A stretch of DNA of 58,301 nucleotides from DLAJ01 sp023663615 (GTDB taxonomy: Bacteria > Bacillota > Clostridia > Lachnospirales > Lachnospiraceae): the NCBI GenBank assembly GCA_023663615.1, contig JAMPHA010000014.1:1-58301 (forward strand), read 5' to 3'. The translations under genes were made by a program, and so were the position numbers. The notes beneath the pieces were generated by a model that was not told the origin of the DNA, searched no databases, and was given only the letters and a program-made list of their open reading frames with translations. This document shows positions 1 through 8,371 of this stretch, piece after piece; the stretch's first letter is position 1, and each line of letters opens with the position of its first letter.

Positions 1-168
1 GAGGTTTCTTTTTATTCAATTGGCGTTATTTCTGAATTACAGGAATGCTCCATTTCCGCGCTGTTTTTCCATAACAAGCCTGCGGCAGGGCGCAAAGCGT
101 TTTTCAACGTACCGTTCTGCATCGCAAGATTCGGAACCGAAATAGTTCGCCCTTTGTCCGCATTCTTC

Positions 169-1980
169 TCACGCGACCGGCACTGTCGCCTGCGCAAGCC
201 ATTCCCGCTCGTCCTCGTTCAGCATCGGACTGATCGTGTCATATACTTTTTTGTGGTACGCGTTGAGTGCTTCCTTTTCCTCCTCCGTCAGCATCGACGG
301 CTCCACCGCGCGCAGGTCAAACGGCGCCATTGTCAGATGTTCATGGCGCATAAGCTGCCCGTACTCCGTCATTTGATCCTTACAGCAGACAATGAGATTC
401 TCCAGCCGGATCCCGTAGCGCCCGTCGAAATACACGCCCGGCTCGTCCGACGTAATCATGCCCTCCACAAACGGCGTTTTCGTCTCCCTGCCCGTCGCCG
501 CTTTTAAGCGGAACGCGTTCGGTCCCTCATGCACATTCAAGAAATACCCCACGCCGTGCCCCGTGCCGTGGCGGTAGTCAAGCCCCAGCTCCCACAACGC
601 TTTTCTCGCTAAAAAATCAAGGTTTAAGCCGGTCGTCCCTTCCATAAACCGCGCCGACGCCAGATTTAAGTTTCCCTTTAAGACCGCCGTGAAATGTTTT
701 TTCTGCTCCTGTGTCAGTTTGCCAAGCGCCACCGTTCTCGTCACGTCGGTCGTCCCCTCCAGATACTGCCCGCCCGTATCCATCAGCACAAAACCCTCCG
801 GCTGCAGCGTCACGCTGCTCTCCTCTGTCGCGCTGTAATGGATAATCGCACCATGCGCGCCGTAACCGATAATCGGCTCAAAGCTCTGCCCGCGGTAATG
901 TTCCTGTTCACACCGGAACTCCTCCAGCTTGTCCGCGGCTGACAGCTCTGTCACATTTCCTTCCGGCACCGCCTTGTCGAGCCAGCAGAGGAACTTGCAC
1001 AGCGCCACGCCGTCCTTCACATGCGCCTTACGCATATTCTCTACCTCGGTCGGATTCTTGCACGCCTTAAAAAGCAGCGTCGGATTCTCATGCGCAACGA
1101 CCGTACATGCCGGATTTACGTTTTGGATCAGCGCATAATTAACGACCTGTTCATCCCACTGTACGACCGTGCCGTCCGCAAGCGTCCGCACATCCTCGTA
1201 GATCGCATTGTATTCTTTTATGACGATATTGTCATTTTTTAACGAAGCTGTCAGTTCCGGCGGGCATGCGTTTTGATCCATATACAAAATGCCGCCGTCC
1301 TTTTCCAGCAGAAAATAGGAGCGCACGACCGGATTATACGCAACGTCGCCGCCACGAATATTGAGCAGCCACGCAATATCGTCTAAGCTCGTCAGGATCA
1401 GGCAGTCCGCCTCCTGCTTCGCAAGTTCGGTGCGGACGCGCGCAAGCTTGTCCGCACGGCTCTCGCCGGCAAAACAGACATCCAGTTCATAGGCAGGTTC
1501 CGCCGTGAGCGCGGGACGGTCCTCCCACACCAGCCCGACCAGATCCTCCTCGTAACGAAGCGTCACCGCCTCGGACGCACCCCGTTTGCGCTCCTCCAGC
1601 ACCGCAAACAGTTTGTCCACAAACGACTTAGTTATGACACGCCCGTCAAATCCGAGCGTGCCGCCGCCCAAAAGCGCCTCCGCGAGATATTCCGTCACCG
1701 TCGGCACATCTTTTTCCCCCGAACGGTAAAGCGTGATGCCGCTGCCTGAAAGCTGCTCCTCCGCCTGCAAAAAATATCTGCCGTCCGTCCACAGACCCGC
1801 GCTGTCCGCGCCCACGATCAGCGTTCCCGCCGATCCTGTAAATCCCGACATGTACGCGCGGCACTTAAAAAATTCATGCACATATTCCGAGCTGTGATAA
1901 TCGTCGGAGGGAATGACATAATAATCCATACCCCTCTCTTTCATCAAGTTCTGAAGCCGTGTGATTCTTTCCCGTATCAT
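169..1980 (-). CDS. Xaa-Pro aminopeptidase, M24B family, long form
   Basis: Predicted cytosolic metallopeptidase that removes an N-terminal residue preceding proline. The 603-residue length matches the three-domain long form rather than the roughly 350- to 440-residue PepQ/PepP forms: two creatinase-like N-terminal domains, then the pita-bread catalytic domain from about residue 310. The metal-binding set is visible in order: the DTGG..EGTTDVTR aspartates, the histidine of HGTGHGVG, the glutamate of SDEPGVY and the glutamate of RLENLI. The start at 1980 is chosen because GGAGG lies just upstream; an upstream in-frame extension of 20 residues has no ribosome site. It has its own promoter, which overlaps that of tRNA-Lys on the opposite strand. 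The family assignment is very secure; substrate preference is not readable. Confidence 0.95.
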   Translation of the reverse strand: MIRERITRLQNLMKERGMDYYVIPSDDYHSSEYVHEFFKCRAYMSGFTGSAGTLIVGADSAGLWTDGRYFLQAEEQLSGSGITLYRSGEKDVPTVTEYLAEALLGGGTLGFDGRVITKSFVDKLFAVLEERKRGASEAVTLRYEEDLVGLVWEDRPALTAEPAYELDVCFAGESRADKLARVRTELAKQEADCLILTSLDDIAWLLNIRGGDVAYNPVVRSYFLLEKDGGILYMDQNACPPELTASLKNDNIVIKEYNAIYEDVRTLADGTVVQWDEQVVNYALIQNVNPACTVVAHENPTLLFKACKNPTEVENMRKAHVKDGVALCKFLCWLDKAVPEGNVTELSAADKLEEFRCEQEHYRGQSFEPIIGYGAHGAIIHYSATEESSVTLQPEGFVLMDTGGQYLEGTTDVTRTVALGKLTQEQKKHFTAVLKGNLNLASARFMEGTTGLNLDFLARKALWELGLDYRHGTGHGVGYFLNVHEGPNAFRLKAATGRETKTPFVEGMITSDEPGVYFDGRYGIRLENLIVCCKDQMTEYGQLMRHEHLTMAPFDLRAVEPSMLTEEEKEALNAYHKKVYDTISPMLNEDEREWLAQATVPVA

Positions 1981-2029
1981 AAGTTTTCCTCCGTTTTTTG
2001 AAAATGATGAAAAATTTGTGAAAAAAAGC

Positions 2030-2058
2030 TTGCCAAACAAAAAGCATTATACTATAAT
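2030..2058 (+). promoter_or_regulatory. Promoter of tRNA-Lys
   Basis: TTGCCA (2030-2035), a 17-base spacer and a perfect TATAAT (2053-2058) lie about 55 bases upstream of the mature tRNA. The element overlaps the divergent peptidase promoter. Confidence 0.65.
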
Positions 2059-2074
2059 AACTCTTGCGTTGTAA
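2046..2074 (-). promoter_or_regulatory. Promoter of the Xaa-Pro aminopeptidase gene
   Basis: On the minus strand, TTACAA (2074-2069) is followed after 17 bases by TATAAT (2051-2046), about 65 bases upstream of the start codon at 1980. It physically overlaps the plus-strand tRNA-Lys promoter, so the two may compete for RNA polymerase. Confidence 0.65.
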
Positions 2075-2113
2075 ATACGGCAGTCGTAATGCGGCAGCGT
2101 TGTAATACGTTGT

Positions 2114-2186
2114 GCACCGCTAGCTCAGTTGGTAGAGCACCTGACTCTTAATCAGGGTGTCCAGGGTTCGAGCCCCTGGCGGTGCA
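2114..2186 (+). tRNA. tRNA-Lys (anticodon CTT)
   Basis: A 73-base cloverleaf. The acceptor stem GCACCGC pairs with GCGGTGC, followed by discriminator A. The D arm is TAGCTCAGTTGGTAGAGCA. The anticodon stem CTGAC/ATCAG region encloses loop CTCTTAA with CTT, and the T stem CAGGG/CCCTG encloses TTCGAGC. CCA is not encoded. It is followed at once by a strong terminator, so it is a single-gene unit. Confidence 0.97.
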
Positions 2187-2190
2187 CTGA

Positions 2191-2232
2191 AGTCTTAGGG
2201 TTTGCATTTTATGCGGGCTCTAGGGCTTTTTT
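2191..2232 (+). terminator. Intrinsic terminator of tRNA-Lys
   Basis: A 16-pair stem including G-U pairs (2191-2206 with 2212-2227), a five-base loop and a run of six T. It starts four bases after the tRNA. Confidence 0.85.
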
Positions 2233-2279
2233 CTTTGCACACAGACAGAAATGCTTCGCTTCTCTGCTTATCGCGTAAG

Positions 2280-2318
2280 AAAACGGGGAAGCTGAAAAGA
2301 ATCAGTTTTCCCCGTTTT
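2280..2318. terminator. Terminator hairpin downstream of the hemerythrin-regulator gene
   Basis: AAAACGGGGAA (2280-2290) pairs perfectly with TTCCCCGTTTT (2308-2318), and the inner bases CTGA/TCAG also pair. The A-rich and T-rich ends allow termination in both directions. It lies 42 bases past the stop of the minus-strand gene at 2361. Confidence 0.8.
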
Positions 2319-2360
2319 AGGATTCAGAATACACGTCTTTCATTGCAAAGGATTTCCCCT

Positions 2361-3707
2361 TTATGCCCGCTTCGCAAAGAAATCGTCAATGATCTTTTTG
2401 ATGTCCCCCTCCGGCATCGCCTTTAACAGATAGCCCTCCGGCTTGAGCGACATGACTTTTTTGACGCTCTCGCGGTCTCCCCTGCCGGTCAGGAAGATGA
2501 CCGGAATATTCGCCGTCGCTTTCTCCGAACGGATCATTTCTAACGTCTGCCTTCCGTCGCAGACGGGCATCTCATAATCCAAAAGCAACAGATCCGGTCT
2601 GTTGATCGTGATACTCTGGATCGCCGAAACACTGGACGCCACCTCCGTCACGTCATAGTCATCCGCAAAGAGCCGCACAATCCTGCTCCGCATAAAATCC
2701 GAATCATCCACCACCAGAATCTTTTTCTTCTGCCCTTTGAAAGAAGCATCTTCTTTTACCAGATACTGCTTTACCGTGTCTATGGCGTTCTCGTGATTGA
2801 TCGCCATTTCGCTCTTACCGCGGACCAGATCGGCGGACACCGCGCAGAACGCGAAATATCCTTCGCCCGTATCAAACAGCAGGCTGCACGCCGGCTGCTC
2901 GCGGTCAAAGGAATCCACAAGCTGTTCATAGGTCAGCAGATTTTCTTTTTCCAAAGTGAATGACGCCAGCGCCGGAAAGCTCTCCTTAACGCGTTCCATA
3001 AACTGTTTGGAAAGGTAACGGGAAATGTTGATCACCATGTCGTCCAGCTTTTTATATTCCGCGTTAAAGATCGCTCCTACCACCGCCAAAAGAAGATGTT
3101 CCTCAAAGACGAGCGTAATCTCCCATTTTTCTTTCTGCCCGCCGCGGTAAACGAAGCGGAAACATACTACTTTGCCAAAATTTTCCCCCGCATACTGTCC
3201 GCTGATCATTTTCGCATCCAGCCGGAACATTTCCTGGATCAGCTGCACGAGATCCTGCTCCATGATCTCATGCTCTTTTTCATGCGGAATATCCAGCCAC
3301 TTGCTGGTCTGTTTTCCCGCGATCGCCAAATCTTCCGTCAGGGTGTGCGCAACCACCCATCCGATGCAGACGCCCAAAAAATGCCGGATAGAGTCTGTGG
3401 AATACCCCGACTCTTCCATTTCTTTTTCCAGCGCCGGCAGTGTATTATTGCGGAAATCGTTATGCAGACGCTTATGTATCTCATACTCGCTGTAATTGAT
3501 TGACTGCATGTAGCTTTCTTCGTGCTCAAAATGCTCTAGGGAATGGTTTTTCAGATATTTCACGCCCTCGCGGCATGCCCATTCGCTCTTTTCCTCATTC
3601 TCGCTGAGCCTTAACAGCCGGTCCATTGTCGAAAAGAGCTGCTTATGCTCCTTATCAATAAAATCAACGCCAAGTTTATACCGATCGTTCCACTTAATAT
3701 GCGCCAC
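2361..3707 (-). CDS. Hemerythrin - CheX-like - response regulator receiver protein
   Basis: A 448-residue cytosolic signalling protein. Residues 1-135 form a bacteriohemerythrin domain: the di-iron ligands are visible as H21 (DKEHKQ), H59 and E63 (EHFEHEE), H78 and H82 (IHKRLH), plus a later HTLTED. Such domains bind O2 or sense redox state. The middle (about 150-315) resembles the CheC/CheX chemotaxis phosphatase fold; this is a weaker call. Residues 322-448 are a receiver domain with the acidic VVDDSD, phospho-acceptor aspartate in LLLDYEMP, threonine in FLTGR and lysine in LLKAMP. No output DNA-binding domain follows. The start is GTG at 3707, preceded by AGGGGGAG. An oxygen- or redox-linked phospho-signalling role is inferred. 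Confidence 0.85.
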   Translation of the reverse strand: MAHIKWNDRYKLGVDFIDKEHKQLFSTMDRLLRLSENEEKSEWACREGVKYLKNHSLEHFEHEESYMQSINYSEYEIHKRLHNDFRNNTLPALEKEMEESGYSTDSIRHFLGVCIGWVVAHTLTEDLAIAGKQTSKWLDIPHEKEHEIMEQDLVQLIQEMFRLDAKMISGQYAGENFGKVVCFRFVYRGGQKEKWEITLVFEEHLLLAVVGAIFNAEYKKLDDMVINISRYLSKQFMERVKESFPALASFTLEKENLLTYEQLVDSFDREQPACSLLFDTGEGYFAFCAVSADLVRGKSEMAINHENAIDTVKQYLVKEDASFKGQKKKILVVDDSDFMRSRIVRLFADDYDVTEVASSVSAIQSITINRPDLLLLDYEMPVCDGRQTLEMIRSEKATANIPVIFLTGRGDRESVKKVMSLKPEGYLLKAMPEGDIKKIIDDFFAKRA

Positions 3708-3865
3708 AGGCTCTCCCCCTCGCTGTAATTGATGAAATCTTCTTTTATTTTATCAAAGCCGTTCGGCGTCGTCAATCATGGAAAATGCGGGTTGGGATTG
3801 TTTTTTTCTGCGACGCGGCGGATCGGCGGGTCGTCTTGCAAAAAGCGGTAAAAATTTTGTGAACG

Positions 3866-4261
3866 TTAAAAATCCGAAAGAAAGTAATCCGCTAAAGAAT
3901 CATAGACCTTTTTCAGCCCACCGTTTCCGACAGACTGAAATACTTCTCCCGTCGCCGTCTGCCAAATAATGATGCCGTCAATCAGGCATTCTTCCACAAC
4001 GTAGAACGCATTGGAAGCGTGCGCATTTCTTTCCCGTTCTCTTTTTGTTACATCGACCACATTCAGTCTTGCAGATTTTATCACTCCGGTAAATTCGTGT
4101 CCGTTCGCTGATGCCGCTCCGTATGCGGCTAGATATTCCCTATAATCCTTTGCAAACCGCAGAGATAACGCCTCCTCCGCCACCGTGATCTCCGCCTCCT
4201 CTGCTCCGTTGACGGACACGAAATCCTCACTTTTCTTCAAGAGTTCACAAAAGTTTTCCAT
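3866..4261 (-). CDS. SUKH (SMI1/KNR4) family immunity-like protein
   Basis: A 131-residue cytosolic protein of the SUKH superfamily, best known as immunity proteins of bacterial polymorphic toxins (for example B. subtilis YobK). The core pattern of an acidic E.AE segment, then F..DYREYLAAYG and a later hydrophobic EFTGV is visible. The start at 4261 lies three bases after the stop of the upstream toxin-like gene, with GGGGG as a plausible ribosome site. A longer frame from 4330 would overlap that gene by 67 bases and has no ribosome site. Position directly downstream of an LHH nuclease is the classic toxin-immunity order. Its cognate target is inferred, not shown. Confidence 0.8.
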   Translation of the reverse strand: MENFCELLKKSEDFVSVNGAEEAEITVAEEALSLRFAKDYREYLAAYGAASANGHEFTGVIKSARLNVVDVTKRERERNAHASNAFYVVEECLIDGIIIWQTATGEVFQSVGNGGLKKVYDSLADYFLSDF

Positions 4262-4263
4262 CG

Positions 4264-5538
4264 TCAGATGCCCCCGCTTTCTAACCAATTCGCAAATGCC
4301 TTCCAAAATTGTTGCCTTTGTTTCGTCCATGCTGTACCATGACCAACCGGAATGTCTGGTTCATATCCGCTAATATGGTAAGCAGGATTATCATGTTCTA
4401 CCTGTGTTAAAATTGCTAAACTCGCATCTCCCTCCTGTCCTATATGATGTAATTCAAACGACTTTCCAGAGGAGTCCAACGGTGCAAGCCCCTGGCGCAT
4501 TCTTTCAAGATTCGTCCGCCCATAATCATCTAACAAATCCAAATCAATATCCGTACGCACCAATGCTATCCTATTATTGATCATAGCCGATTTAAGTCCC
4601 ACTGCTTTGAATGCCTCGTATTCTTCCATAGTACGAAATTGTGCAATCACTTCAATAGGAAATTTGGATTCTTGTTGAATCCTTGCCACTTCATTCATTT
4701 TAAGACCGGCTTGCGTTCCTTGTCTCAGCAATGAATACTCCGAAGCGCCGCCGGATATACTGCCTGTGATCGCGCCCCACTTAAACCCTTCGCTTCCGGC
4801 AAGTGCGGCTGCCTGTAACGCTTCATTCATGTCATGTGTTTGAATTCCTGTTGCGATACCTGCCGCAATCGCGCTCATTCCACCATAGGACAACGCCAAT
4901 TTTGTTCCTGTTTCCGCCGCCATAGCAAATATCATGCTGACAGCAGGCGCTCCAAGTCCTGCGGACACAAACGAAACAGTAACGCAAACCAAAATCACGC
5001 CTGTTCCAATAGCAACATCCCGAATCATTTTTTCGCAAATGTCTATATCAACATATTCCTCAAATTCGGTAACAATGGTATCTCCCTCTTCTCCAAGCGT
5101 AAATACATACCTCGTACCCTCAAACGCTGCGTCGAGCTCCTCCAATGTATATCCAAAATAGATATTTGCCTGTGAATTGTACGCCAGTTCGTCAATATAT
5201 TCCTGCGAGACATAGACCGTGCGAATTTCTTCCACAACATATTCGTCACTGTCCAGTGCTCCGACAATCCCTAAATACAGATCATCCTCCATATATCGCA
5301 TGAGATCTTCATCATTCAGGCTTTCAAAATTGATCTCATAATGATATGGCGTCGGATCGGGAATTTCCTCGTCGGGCAGCCCGGCATCTGTAAGCTCCGT
5401 AACCGCTTCTTCCTGCGCCGGTTCTCCTGCCGCCGCATCCTGTCCCCGCAGAGCAGTCGTGTTCTCCGGTATTTGATTTTGCGCGCAGGCGGTCAATAAT
5501 AATGAACAGCTTAATAATAATGCAATGATCTTTTTCAT
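4264..5538 (-). CDS. Lipoprotein with C-terminal LHH nuclease toxin domain
   Basis: A 424-residue protein starting with a lipoprotein signal (lipobox LLTAC, Cys18). It has an acidic linker to about residue 75, a soluble region, and a hydrophobic stretch (about 175-232) that is alanine- and glycine-rich and probably membrane-active. The pre-toxin segment (about 240-355) leads to a C-terminal HNH/Endo VII-type nuclease domain with LHH at 363-365 (FELHHIGQ) and a downstream H400 in VGHGTAW ending in FWKAF. In polymorphic toxins this LHH domain cleaves nucleic acid and is paired with SUKH immunity, which follows here. The start overlaps the upstream stop as TGATG, implying coupled translation. 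There is no LXG or other type VII N-terminus. A membrane-anchored antibacterial toxin is inferred; a non-toxic surface role is the alternative. Confidence 0.8.
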   Translation of the reverse strand: MKKIIALLLSCSLLLTACAQNQIPENTTALRGQDAAAGEPAQEEAVTELTDAGLPDEEIPDPTPYHYEINFESLNDEDLMRYMEDDLYLGIVGALDSDEYVVEEIRTVYVSQEYIDELAYNSQANIYFGYTLEELDAAFEGTRYVFTLGEEGDTIVTEFEEYVDIDICEKMIRDVAIGTGVILVCVTVSFVSAGLGAPAVSMIFAMAAETGTKLALSYGGMSAIAAGIATGIQTHDMNEALQAAALAGSEGFKWGAITGSISGGASEYSLLRQGTQAGLKMNEVARIQQESKFPIEVIAQFRTMEEYEAFKAVGLKSAMINNRIALVRTDIDLDLLDDYGRTNLERMRQGLAPLDSSGKSFELHHIGQEGDASLAILTQVEHDNPAYHISGYEPDIPVGHGTAWTKQRQQFWKAFANWLESGGI

Positions 5539-7514
5539 CAGTCATTGTCCTCCTTTTCCGGTTCAACAGACTCCGTTTTCTGCACTTTTTTCTTTTTGGT
5601 AATAGCAATCCACACACCGGCGGCGCCTGCCACGACTACAATTGTAACCACGATTGCAATTGCCGCCGCAGACCATCCCGTCCCCTGCCCGGAAAGGTCT
5701 GCGTTATCAGGCTCCGTCTCCTCCGCAAAGGTCTCTGTTTCCTCCTGTACCGGCTGTAGCTCCATTGTCAGTCCGCTATTATCCTGTGCAGGCACTTCCG
5801 TATCCTGTACCATTTCCTGTGGTTCCTCCGGCGCCTCCGCTTCCGCCAATTCTTCCGACAACAGTTCTGTCGGTATTTCTATTTGTCCGGATTCGCTAAT
5901 TTCCGCTCCCGCAGCTAACAATTCGTTGATTTCCTGCAAGGACAGCCCGCTTGAAGAAAGCGCCCTTAATATGGGACTGCTGCCAACATAAATCTGTTTC
6001 GTCGTCGGCTCGCTGTCCGTATATAGATTTTTTACCGTAAATGTATAAATTCCTTCTTCCACATACATGTCGCCGTCTTTTGCCGGTCTGTTAAATCGAA
6101 CATCCTCGATATAGCCATCCCCATCCGGTCTCAGAATGGTTCTGGTCACATCTATCGTCAGATAGCGTGATCTTGCCATATCCAGCTTAAATCCATTCTC
6201 TGTGATCGCATGATCTGCAAGCTCCGATCCCGTAGCCGTATCAAACGGGTATACCATACAATTTCCGTTGCGTATCTGAAACGTAAAGAAAATTCGATAA
6301 TTCGTATAGGAATCTACCCATGAATCCTCTTTTATTTCATAATCCAGCGCTACCTCATAATCGCCTTCCTCAAATAACTCAACCTTTGTATTCGCTCCGG
6401 TACGCGCGTTCGCCGCGAGGAAATCCGTATAGATCACCGGCTCATGCCGTACTCCTTCGTGATCGGTATACCGGATAATCAATGTGCCATGCTTAAAATT
6501 TGTCCTGTCAATCTCAAAATATTGGTCGTATCCGTTGGTATCCTCACTGACCGATAAATTCTTGTCCCCGTTCAGGCAGGTAATATCCTCGGACAAAAGA
6601 AACCACAGCGTCACCCGGTCCCCTACATTTTTGAGGAATATAAGGTCCTCTCCATCCGTTGTTTCTCTCGTATAACCGTTCACAAAAAACGTCCCGATGT
6701 CCCAGCCATAATGAGGATCTTTTCTTGTAATCTCCACATTCCCGGAAAAACCGTTATCTTTTCCTGTGTTGATCTTTGTTCCAAGCTCCCGCCTCGGCAA
6801 TGCGGACGGTAATGTCGTATCTGCCGCGTTCTCACTGCTATTGATCAGATAAAATTCATATACTTCTGCATATTTCTTATACTCAAAATTATCTACGCTC
6901 ACAAACCAATACTTTTTATCCTCTGTTTGCCGCTCCATCTTATATGCCACAATAATCCGATAATAACAGCCGTTGATCTGCTGAATCTCCCGCGTCGTAT
7001 AAAAATCAGAAAATGTTTCCGCTGATTCGTTCAAAATATCTGTGTAGACCGCCTCTGTGATCCAGTCCTCACCCGTGAGAGACGTTTGAAGAATGAGCGC
7101 TCCGCTCTTGATATTTTCATCCAGCTTCACTCCATCGACCGTCTTTGATTTATCCTCTGCGATATGCCATTCATCGGATGGAATATCGTCGGCAGCCTCT
7201 TTGCATAAATATTCTAACGATACATTACCGCCCGCCACTTCATAGGACGAAATCCCATTTACGGGATCGATCGGATTCACCTCGCCGTTGATGGATAGCA
7301 CTCCGAAAGTATCTTCTCCCATACCCGCGGGACCTTCATCCGAAAGTTCATAGTGGCTGTCTCCTTCAAACTCATATTGATAACAGGGCAATTCCATTTC
7401 AGCCTCTTTTCCATATACCACATGAAGACTGTCCTCCGGAACAATATCAAATTTTCCAGCCGATATTACCGTCATTAGCAATGCTATCCATGTAATGCTC
7501 TTTTTCTTTCTCAT
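5538..7514 (-). CDS. Secreted surface protein with C-terminal membrane anchor, unknown function
   Basis: A 658-residue protein with an N-terminal signal peptide (MRKKKSITWIALLM). It has a large beta-rich extracellular region (about 30-525), an acidic Glu/Pro/Gln-rich stalk (about 545-610), one transmembrane helix (about 613-636) and a short charged cytosolic tail. The extracellular part has no recognised catalytic motif. Segments such as VTLWFLLSEDI, and the pattern of an end domain reading GIYTFTVKN, suggest Ig-like or adhesin folds. It is the first gene of a three-gene operon, ahead of the LHH-nuclease lipoprotein whose start codon overlaps its stop. It might act as a scaffold, receptor or delivery partner; that role is inference. 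No LPXTG sortase motif is present. Confidence 0.75.
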   Translation of the reverse strand: MRKKKSITWIALLMTVISAGKFDIVPEDSLHVVYGKEAEMELPCYQYEFEGDSHYELSDEGPAGMGEDTFGVLSINGEVNPIDPVNGISSYEVAGGNVSLEYLCKEAADDIPSDEWHIAEDKSKTVDGVKLDENIKSGALILQTSLTGEDWITEAVYTDILNESAETFSDFYTTREIQQINGCYYRIIVAYKMERQTEDKKYWFVSVDNFEYKKYAEVYEFYLINSSENAADTTLPSALPRRELGTKINTGKDNGFSGNVEITRKDPHYGWDIGTFFVNGYTRETTDGEDLIFLKNVGDRVTLWFLLSEDITCLNGDKNLSVSEDTNGYDQYFEIDRTNFKHGTLIIRYTDHEGVRHEPVIYTDFLAANARTGANTKVELFEEGDYEVALDYEIKEDSWVDSYTNYRIFFTFQIRNGNCMVYPFDTATGSELADHAITENGFKLDMARSRYLTIDVTRTILRPDGDGYIEDVRFNRPAKDGDMYVEEGIYTFTVKNLYTDSEPTTKQIYVGSSPILRALSSSGLSLQEINELLAAGAEISESGQIEIPTELLSEELAEAEAPEEPQEMVQDTEVPAQDNSGLTMELQPVQEETETFAEETEPDNADLSGQGTGWSAAAIAIVVTIVVVAGAAGVWIAITKKKKVQKTESVEPEKEDND

Positions 7515-7559
7515 GCCATGTATCCTCCCTCGGTTCTAGGTATCCCAAAAACTGGTTTT

Positions 7560-7588
7560 ATTTTATCAAAATAGTTTCACAAGGTCAA
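7560..7588 (-). promoter_or_regulatory. Promoter of the surface-protein/LHH-toxin operon
   Basis: On the minus strand TTGACC (7588-7583) and TAAAAT (7565-7560) are separated by 17 bases, about 45 bases upstream of the start at 7514. Confidence 0.6.
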
Positions 7589-7617
7589 CTAATTGAATAC
7601 TTTATCCACCCATTAAA

Positions 7618-7641
7618 CACAATCAACATAGTATGATTGTG
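7618..7641. promoter_or_regulatory. Perfect dyad, likely operator of the XRE regulator
   Basis: CACAATCA (7618-7625) and TGATTGTG (7634-7641) form a perfect inverted repeat with an 8-base spacer. It lies 16 bases before the XRE start codon and 30 bases behind the -35 box of the divergent toxin operon. XRE repressors commonly bind such sites; binding is inferred. Confidence 0.6.
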
Positions 7642-7657
7642 CAAAGGAGATTTTCTG

Positions 7658-7942
7658 ATGGTTGATTTTGGAAACTTATTAAAGACCTTACGTTTAAGAG
7701 ATCACTTGACACAGGCGCAGCTATCTCAAAAGCTGGGACTGACAAAATCCGTTATCAGCGCTTATGAGACAGGTCTGCGCCTGCCATCCTATGATGTGCT
7801 TATTCATATTTCACAAATATTTAAGGTGTCTACCGATTATCTTCTCGGTGTAGAACGCAGACAAGAAATAGATTTATCCGGACTTTCACAGGCGGAGATT
7901 GACGCCCTGCTTAATTTAATAAAAGCAATGAAACAAAAATAG
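7658..7942 (+). CDS. XRE-family helix-turn-helix regulator
   Basis: A 94-residue DNA-binding protein. Residues 5-62 are a Cro/C1-type helix-turn-helix with the typical LTQAQLSQKLGLTKSVIS helix pair and YETGLRLPS, followed by a short C-terminal helix. The start at 7658 follows AAAGGAGAT; an upstream in-frame start adds seven residues without a ribosome site. It is transcribed away from the LHH-toxin operon, and a perfect dyad sits before its start. This fits a self-regulated controller of that operon. Alternatively it could act on the convergent HEPN/MNT pair, whose end lies 21 bases away. Confidence 0.85.
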   Translation: MVDFGNLLKTLRLRDHLTQAQLSQKLGLTKSVISAYETGLRLPSYDVLIHISQIFKVSTDYLLGVERRQEIDLSGLSQAEIDALLNLIKAMKQK

Positions 7943-7963
7943 ACGCATATAGAATTCCTATAA

Positions 7964-8371
7964 TTATCTATTCCCCTTAATTTGCGCCACTACATATTCC
8001 TCAACTCTATCACAAAAATACTGCGCATTTGTTATCTGTTCTTCAACTTCTTTTTTCGATATAACAAAATAATCATTGTAGTCACTGTCACTGCGAATAT
8101 CAAAAGCTTCTGATATAATATCTGACATTGATTCATCAAATATCCCTGTTTTTATATATTCTTTCCGAAAATAAGCTCCCACTGCTGAATGTTTTGAAAA
8201 GTCTATCGAATATAGCGCCAAAACACTTCGCATGCAATGAAAAACCGCATAATAGGAGCGATTTGCCGCTCCCTTATAATCTGATATTTCTATCAATGTC
8301 TTCGCAGATATGATACACTGTCGCGCTGTTTCCAAACGATATACCGCTAAATCTGCCCTTGCTTTATCCAT
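7964..8371 (-). CDS. hepT: HEPN-domain toxin (HepT-like RNase)
   Basis: A 135-residue all-helical HEPN protein. The active-site RX6H motif is visible as RSYYAVFH, in the usual NRSYYAVFH context, and a C-terminal helix rich in Glu/Lys follows. In HEPN/MNT systems this partner is an RNase toxin that the MNT partner silences by AMP transfer to a tyrosine near the motif; the tyrosines of RSYY are candidates. The start lies inside the 3' end of the MNT gene (8-base overlap), giving the order antitoxin then toxin. The family is secure; activity is inferred from known HepT/MntA pairs. Confidence 0.85.
   Translation of the reverse strand: MDKARADLAVYRLETARQCIISAKTLIEISDYKGAANRSYYAVFHCMRSVLALYSIDFSKHSAVGAYFRKEYIKTGIFDESMSDIISEAFDIRSDSDYNDYFVISKKEVEEQITNAQYFCDRVEEYVVAQIKGNR

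Noticed and set aside
3778..3969. Small plus-strand frame after the hemerythrin-regulator start
   Set aside because: No ribosome site, no recognisable content, and it overlaps the end of the SUKH gene.
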